From contig NC_135500.1 of NCBI RefSeq assembly GCF_052857255.1, positions 101,331,394-101,395,393 on the forward strand: a stretch of DNA of 64,000 bases, written 5' to 3'. A model generated the notes under the pieces. The model saw only the letters and a list, made by a program, of their open reading frames with translations. It had not been told where the DNA came from and ran no database searches. A program made the position numbers and the translations under genes. Numbering within the stretch: the first letter of the stretch is position 1; each line of letters begins with the position of its first letter. Shown in pieces: positions 57,382 through 64,000 of this stretch. Origin of the DNA: Amblyomma americanum (Eukaryota > Arthropoda > Arachnida > Ixodida > Ixodidae).

Positions 57382-58720
57382 AACGCTTTCTCAAAAGTAA
57401 ATATTGCTCCTGGAAGTTAAAAACAAGCAAGGACAACGAATGCTTTGTAATCATTTGAAATGATGAGAGATGATGGTATAGCCACGATACCGTCCTCACT
57501 TACGCGCAAGCCGTTTAAAATCAGTGACATTACTCTCTATAGGGTCAGTTGATGCTACAGTATCGGTCGCTCATGATAAGCTTTTGTTTTTGTAACTCCA
57601 GCTAATGGCTAGGAACCCTGATTTTAATTGGGTGCCAGACAGTTGAAAAGCGCTGCATAGCTCTTCTCAAGCCGAAGCCCAGACACAGTGCTATTAACAC
57701 ATTTTGTCGGTTTAATATCTCGATAAACCTGCAAGAGATGAGTGCCTCCGTTTACGAGTGCTATTTTCAGTCCCTGCGCAAGCCACATGGATACTCTTGA
57801 ATAGCTAAAAATATTTTTGCGACAATGCAGGTGCACTTTGCGGCGGGGTAAAAATTTGATATAAATTAGCGTAAGGCAATATTACTACTTAACATGCTAC
57901 AGAGCACTACTTGCCTAGTCCGAGACTTTCTTTTGCGGTTGTAGCTTGGAATGTAGTCCAAAGCCTAATGCAAGCAAAGACAGGGAATATACTGATGCTT
58001 GCAATGCTATTTGTCTGTTCTGCATGCACAAGAACAAGCTTTGAAACATGAATAAAGCTTGCTTGCAGCTCCATTAGAAAAAAACAGGAATATAAGAAAG
58101 ATTGAACAAGAGCAGCTTGATGAGCCATTTGGTGTATGATCGCGGAAAAAAAGAGCAGAAGAGGACACATTCACAAGGAGTAGAGAGGACAACGCCGGAA
58201 ACAAACCTTAATTTTACTCGGTGAAAGTTGTCACAAAAGAGCCGGGTGGATATGCGCGTAAACAACACCGCCTAAAAAACATGACAATCCAACCAACAGA
58301 GACATTACATAGTGTCATTCTGTTATTTTGCACGTGAAGAACAATGCCCCGTTAATGAAACGGAGATCTCTTGAAGTAAACCAGACCGAGTGTTCGCTGA
58401 CACTTTACGTGCATAACTTCTTGATTTTAAATGCTTCCAGGATTTCTCGCACATCCGTGTTTTTCCGCGGCCGATGATTCTGACATTATTCAAGAGGGGA
58501 TTACAGTCGTGACAACGTTTGCAATTTGTAGGCAAATTTTGCTCTGTTATCCGATTGCAGCAATGTGCGGGGCTCTTTTAAGGAATTGTAAATGCATTGG
58601 CGAGCCTGGCCGATGTAGATCTTTCCAGATGGCAGGGGAGAGAGTATAAAACATCTGTAGTACATTTTTTAAACATAATCTGGTGCTTGACCATTGCCTG
58701 CTATATATTTTATGCCTGAT
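57382..58720. other. Unassigned AT-rich sequence
   Basis: No gene or repeat is recognised in 1.3 kb. Confidence 0.45.
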
Positions 58721-58729
58721 AATAGGCGC

Positions 58730-58961
58730 CGCCGCGGTGGCTGAGTGGTTACGGCGCTCGGCTGCTGGCCCGAAATACGCGGGCTCGATCCTGGCCGCGG
58801 CGGTCGAATTTCGATGGAGGCGAAATTCTAGAGGCCCGTGTACTGTGCGATGTCTCCACGTTAAAGAACCCCAGGTGGTCGAAATTTCCGGAGCCCTTCA
58901 CTACGGCGTCCCTCATAGCCTGAGTCGCTTTCGGGTGTTAAGCCCCCATAAACCATAAACC
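58730..58961 (+). repeat. Ruka-like SINE with 9-bp target duplication
   Basis: A well-preserved 232-bp copy. Box A is GTGGCTGAGTGGTTACGG and box B is GGGCTCGATCC. The body has AATTTCGATGGAGGCGAAAT and CCCAGGTGGTCGAAATT, and the end is CCATAAACCATAAACC. It is flanked by AATAGGCGC at 58721-58729 and 58962-58970. Confidence 0.9.
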
Positions 58962-60135
58962 AATAGGCGCAAAGATCAAAGGCTGCCGACCGTCACTCCT
59001 TTGGTGAAGGCTGCGAGCGCCACTTCTCAGTTGCAATCGCCAAAAGTTGGAGTGCGGCAACAAATGAGAGCTTCGCCGCGCTAAGGCGCTCTCATCGAAG
59101 AATACCTCAAGTATGGCGGTCGCTTCTTCATCGCGGAGCGCCTAGTTTTGCCACTCCCCGCCATGCGGCATTCACATTGCAGACAAAAGAAGTAAAAGAA
59201 TAAACCGCCGGACAGGAAAGAGGAAGCCACGAAGTTGGTGGAATAATGAAATTAGGGAGGCCATCGAACAACGACGGTTGGCATCACGGGAACACAGAGA
59301 AGCAAAGAGAGCGCAATTAACTGAAGAAGAAATATACCAAATATGAGAATCCATTCGACAAAAGGAAACAGCAAGTGCAGGTCCTCGTCCAGGATAAAAT
59401 AAAGCAGTCCCATGATCGCTGGCTGGCTGAATTAGCGATGCGACTAAAGAGGATCCAAGAAAATTCTGGAACCATATAGGCTGGCTGGGCAAAGCAAATC
59501 ACAGAAAGCAGGAAGAGACTCACGATGCCGAGGGAAAACCTTTAGAGGGAGATGAGGCTTTGAACTACATTGCATATTATAGCCGAGTCATTTATGAAAG
59601 ACGATAGGGTAATGGCCCCGAATAAGGAAGCAACATAGGACAGTGCATTATAAAACAGCTTAGAACTGACCGATCTTAACTGGAAAAGGGCGGAAGCAAA
59701 TATTCTAAAGTGCACGTCCGCACAGATAGACGAAATTCCAATCAAGCTAATTAATGCACTTGGCCGAATAGGCAAAAAAACGCTGATAAAAGCATTGCAG
59801 GCAGTCATAACACTAAGCAAATTCCGCACAGCTGGAAACAGAGTAAAATGAATTTGATTTATAAGCGGAAATACGATAAGACGAACATAAAATCCTTCTG
59901 ACCGGTTACGATAGCATCAGTTATATGCAGGCTGGCGATGCAGGTGGTGAAATTGAAAATGCAGTAACGGGTAGAAAGTAATAGAATACCCGGAGAACTT
60001 CAGAACGGAATCAGAAGTGGTAGGCGCTTAGATGATAGCCTGTTCGTGCTTACCGAATGCATAGAAATAGCTAAGGAGGAAAACATACCTTTGCATTTAG
60101 CCTTCTTGGACATAAGCGGTGCATACGACAACGTG

Positions 60136-62078
60136 TAATTCTGGGGCTCGATCTACAAAGCGCATTCGACAAAGTCAAACACTCAGCCATATTAGCACAA
60201 GTATCACGACTCAACATGGGGGTAACGAGCTACAATTACATCCAAGACTTCTTGACCAACCGCACGGTGCAACTGCACGCCGGAGCCCTCAGACTCCCCG
60301 AACGCAAGCTCGGTAGCACGGGTACCCCGCAGGGTTCGGTCATCTCGCCGTTGCTCTTCAACCTCGTTATGATCGGGGTAGCGAGGGCAGTAGCGGGGAC
60401 CGGCGTCCGGCATACGATCTACGCCGACGACATTACCCTGTGGGCGGCCGGCGGCACCGACGCCAGCATCGATCAACAGCTACAAGCCGCGGTTACCGCC
60501 ATCGAGCAGCACCTTGACGGCACCGGCCTAGTGTGCTCGCCCGCCAAATCCGAGCTGTTCGTCCTCACACCATTACGACCGGGACGGAAACGCGCTCCCC
60601 CTCGGGAGTGCGATCACATCAAGATCATGACCGTATCGGGGCAACGCATCCCCGAAGTTCCCAAGATCAGAGTCCTGGGCCTGCTGCTAAACAAGAGCGG
60701 CCGCAACGACGAGACCATCAACAAACTTACCACCAAGGCAATGGACGCCATCCGGCTCATACACCGAGTCTCGACACGACAGGCGGGCATGCGTGAAGAC
60801 AGTCTCGTGCGCCTCGTCCAGTCGTTCGTGATCAGTCACATCGCCTACGTTGCGGCCTACCTCAACTGGCAGGTCACTGACAGGAACAAGATCAACACGC
60901 TGATCAGACGGGCTTACAAGACGGCGCTGGGCTTAACGGAGACCACGAGTACGGCTCGGCTCCTGCAGCTCAGCGTCCATAACACCCTAGAAGAAATAGC
61001 CGAGGCGCAGCTCACCGCGCAAATGGAGCGCCTCTCTACCACCAAGACGGGGCGCAGTATACTGACATCCCTGGGTTACAACCCCCGAACCCCCAGCCGG
61101 CAACCATGCGAGATCAGCGAGGAGGCGCGGGCTCACATCCATGTGGACCCCATCCCGAAGAACGTGCACCCCGAATAAAACCAAGAACGGCGGCAGGCAC
61201 GGGCCCAGGCCCTCATTGAGAAACACGCCCAAGACCCGCACGCCCGGTACGTGGACGCAGCGGAATACAAACGAGAAGGCTTCGCGGCAGTGGTCGTTGC
61301 GGCGGCTACCGGCACCACGACAACGGCAGCGAGCGTGCGGTGCACGGACGCCACAGACGCCGAGGAGGTTGCCATCGCTCTGGCGATCTCCGAGGCCGAG
61401 TGTCACACCGTGCTCAGTGACTCGAGGAACGCCGTGCGCAACTTTGCCAAGGGGCGAGTGAGCGCGCCGGCGGCCGCCATCATCGGCAAGCTCCAGCCCC
61501 AAGACCGCCGCAGCACCATCCGTATCAAGTGGTTCCCGGCGCACGCGGGCGAGTGTGCATCCTCGCCGAACCACAACGAGACGGCCCATTCGGCGGCGCG
61601 AGCGCTTACCCTCCGCACCCCCGAGAGTGACCGTTCCGTGTGGTGGTTCGAAACAAAGGACCGCGTAACCAGTTATGGCGAAGTTACCATGTGTTACCGC
61701 CTAGCTCGACGGACAATGCCGCCTCCCCACCCGGCACTCAGTCGGGAGGAGGCCGTCATCCTAAGACAGATACAGGCCGGGTCACTCCTCGCCCCGGCAG
61801 TGCTACACGTACTTCACCCAGAACTCTATCCGAGCGATGTGTGCAATGTTTGTGCAGCTGGTCCGGCGGACCAATGGCACATCATGTGGGACTGTGCCAG
61901 GTTCCCGACCGAGGCTACCTCCAGGATATACCCGCCCGAACTTCAAAGTGCAGTGCAGTCTGCAGACAAGGACATTCAACTATGGGCCGTCCAGCAGGCC
62001 CGGGGTGCGCTCGAAAAGCACAAGCCTCACGACCCACCACAAACGGGCCGAACGGGGGTAGTGCAGAGGAGGGCATAA
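60136..62078 (+). pseudogene. LINE ORF2: RT, RNase H and zinc motif, a single in-frame stop
   Basis: One frame over ~645 codons, interrupted only by a TAA at 61176-61178. RT: LGLDLQSAFDKVKHSAIL (motif A, partial), TPQGSVISPLLFNLV (motif B), HTIYADDITLW (motif C) and KIRVLGLLLNKSG. RNase H: ARYVDAAEY, DAEEVAIALAI, TVLSDSRNAVRNF and HNETAHSAARAL. C-terminus: CNVCAAGPADQWHIMWDC (CX2CX8HX4C). Catalytic residues all appear intact. It lacks the endonuclease and most of RT domain 0-2, so it cannot be autonomous. Confidence 0.9.
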
Positions 62079-62168
62079 CCCCCGGTCGACGCTTGGCCAA
62101 CGTCACGACGCGTCAAACCGTCGGTTGCCGGCATTTTCAATAAAGTTTTTCCTACCTACCTACCTACC
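60136..62168 (+). mobile_element. Young RNase H LINE nested in T1, 12-bp target duplication
   Basis: Flanked by TACGACAACGTG at 60124-60135 and 62169-62180. The insert begins within RT motif A (5' truncation) and ends in AATAAAGTTTTTCC followed by a (TACC)n tail. GC content is clearly higher than the T1 host (many third-position C/G), so codon use separates the two. It belongs to the same architecture group as 3035-4392. Confidence 0.92.
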
Positions 62169-63700
62169 TACGACAACGTGAACAGGGAACTCCTGTAGGA
62201 CTTATTAAAAGAAGAAGGCATCGCTCATGAGGTAAATGATTTTCTACAGGAAATATATCGAGAAAATAAAGTTTAAATAACAGGGGAAGGAATTAAGAGT
62301 ACGACCACTGTCGAGGTACACAAAGGATTAAGACATGACTCCTCTATCACAGCTGCTGTTCTTGTTTTAATAATAATTTTGGACAGAAGGCTACAAGGAA
62401 GCAATCTAGGTTATAATCTGTCGTACAGATTAGACGGAAGAGTCGTTGAGCAACGACTACCGGGTTTAGTGTATGCGGACGATATTGTACAATTAGCAGA
62501 TAGCCAGGAAAATTTGCAAACTCTGATAAATTGTTGTGGAGAGGAAGGAAACAGTCTAGGTTTCAGTTTTACGCAACTAAGTCCGCTTTGATGATTCTCA
62601 ACAACACAACTGATCAGGAGCTTACAATCGAAGGCAATGAAATACCCCGAGTGGCCGCATACAAATATCTCGGAGTATGGATAAACGAAAGGCAGATGTA
62701 CACGGAAAAGCACGAGCAGTCTCTCATAGCAAAAGGGCGAAGAGATGCCGGAATAACGAAACATAGGACATTGTAGGGGCACAACAGGTATGAAGTACTG
62801 AGAGGTATTTGGAAAGGAATAATGGTGTCGGGGCTTACTTTCGGGAATGCGGTTCTGTGCTTAAGGGCAGAAGTTCAGTCCACATTAGAAGCAAATTAGA
62901 AGAGAGCTGTTTGAAGATAATCACTAGGTGCCCAAGAGAAAACAACAAACGCGGCAATGAAGAGGGAAATGAGCTGGGCATCGCTCGAAGCACGGGAAGT
63001 GAGAGTAAAATACTCTACGAAGAGCGCCTGAGGAAATGGGACGATAACAGGTGGGAAGCTAAGGTATATAAATACCTATACAGAAAGAGCGTTGACTCAC
63101 ACTTGCGGAAAAAAACTAGGAAGCTAACCAGTAAGTATACCAGACACGAGGACGGAGAAAGAAAAAGCTTTAAACAACAGGTTAAATACGCAGAAGGTAA
63201 AAATTGGATGGATTCAATGGAAAAGAAGCATAGTGTAGAACTATATCAATACTAAAAAAGGCAGATCAGGAAGGAAGCGTTTTATGATAAGTCAAGATCC
63301 AGTGCCCTAATCTTTGAAGCTAGGTCAGGGTGTCTTAGAACGCGGAGCTACAAAAAGAAATTTAATGAAGAAGATGACACCTCTGCTGTGTAGTAAATCT
63401 GTAGAAACAATAGAACACCTCATACTAAAATGTGATGGTATTCATCCCGATGTCGATGCAGGCACAGTCACTCTTCCTGAAGCCCTATGGTTAAGAGATA
63501 ACAATAGTCATGTGAATAAATCTGCGGTGGAAATAAGAAAAAAGCGATTGGAAGATTAGTGGCTCAAAAGTAGAAAGGGGACATAAGGTTAAAATGTAGG
63601 AAGACGTATTTAAAAAGATGGCGAATTTTATAACTTACCACACAGTTAAACAAAAATACAGCAAAAGAAAACTGAGCGTATTGGTAACTGCCATCACGCC

Positions 63701-64000
63701 ATCTCCGGGCAGCTCCGGGCAGAAAGTTTGAGGTGTGCGCGAAACAGAAGCCCGCACCACTTGGCGCGTAGTGAAAACCTCTCCTGTCCTAGAACTTTGC
63801 CCGCAGTTGGCTCTGATAGCCTAGATTTTGCTTGAACGGCCGCTCCGGAGCCGATGCCCATGCATGAAAATTATAGGAGGCTATTGCTTCACATTGCATT
63901 CCTTCTTTGTGCTCTTATTGGCCAAAGTACGGGCACACAGTGACGACGGTTTCGTAATACTGCACCGCCGTCTTGCGTCCGAACTCAGCGAGTTCTTTTT
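63701..64000. other. Unassigned sequence to the window edge
   Basis: A GC-richer stretch without a recognised frame. Confidence 0.4.

Larger units (their letters stand above)
59184..63700 (+). mobile_element. LINE T1, plus-strand copy, split by a nested LINE
   Basis: Homologous to 24594-27900 on the opposite strand. The left part is 59184-60135: RKPRSWWNNEIREAI, FWNHIGWLGKANHRKQ, NGIRSGRRLDDSLFV and LAFLDISGAYDNV. It continues at 62169 with YDNVNRELL and LQGSNLGYNLSYRLDGRVVE. Further on are VYADDIVQLAD (RT motif C), YKYLGVWINERQ, and the C-terminal ETIEHLILKCDG. The 3' UTR (ATGGCGAATT and AAACTGAGCG) matches the other copy, but the (CCAT)n tail is absent. It starts after the endonuclease and has many stops. 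Confidence 0.82.

Overview
The window looks like repeat-dense nuclear DNA of an arthropod, most likely a hard tick (Ixodidae). The evidence is a set of tRNA-headed SINEs resembling the tick Ruka family, a Ty3/gypsy Gag of the kind I associate with tick elements, and many LINE fragments separated by AT-rich, intron-poor sequence. No complete host gene could be supported. One short exon-like stretch (6462-6595, minus) is the only host-coding candidate. There are no prokaryotic operons, rRNA genes, intact tRNA genes or CRISPR arrays.

Layout. 1-4.4 kb: a degenerate RTE-type LINE (minus), a solo gypsy LTR with a 4-bp target duplication, and an RNase H-bearing LINE (minus). 4.4-18.5 kb: a LINE 3' half, two SINE families, a dispersed repeat present twice in opposite orientation, three inverted-repeat (foldback/MITE-like) units, a diverged 136-bp tandem array and very long (AT)n and (GT)n/(GTGC)n tracts. 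18.5-24.3 kb: unannotated AT-rich sequence ending in a 205-211-bp tandem array. 24.3-34.2 kb: a LINE block containing a 3.3-kb LINE on the minus strand (called T1 here) and a near full-length LINE on the plus strand. The plus-strand LINE starts with a 2A-like peptide, and an RNase H LINE is inserted in its ORF1. 34.2-43.7 kb: mostly unannotated, with LINE ends, SINEs, a minisatellite and a 12-bp-period E-box array.

43.9-51.4 kb holds the most interesting object, a 7.48-kb Ty3/gypsy-type LTR retrotransposon on the minus strand. It has 4-bp target duplications, ~865-bp LTRs and a tRNA-Leu-type primer site. Its pol order is protease-integrase-reverse transcriptase-RNase H, so the integrase precedes RT, as in the gmr1-like group and unlike canonical gypsy. 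It sits in the last codons of an RNase H LINE, whose reading frame is continuous across the empty site. Two left-hand LTR ends of this family (43.9 kb and the solo LTR at 2.17 kb) carry an extra ~41 bp containing a copy of a tRNA-Leu 3' end and a second LTR terminus.

51.8-64 kb: a second gypsy integrase remnant split by a hairpin insertion, more RNase H LINE ends, a degraded hammerhead-ribozyme-like motif, two SINEs with clean target duplications, and a second T1 LINE. This T1 copy is split by a young RNase H LINE flanked by a 12-bp target duplication. The window is therefore a stratigraphy of nested retrotransposon insertions. Almost all coding regions are broken; the best preserved are the LINE at 60.1-62.2 kb (one in-frame stop) and the gypsy pol (four in-frame stops in one frame).
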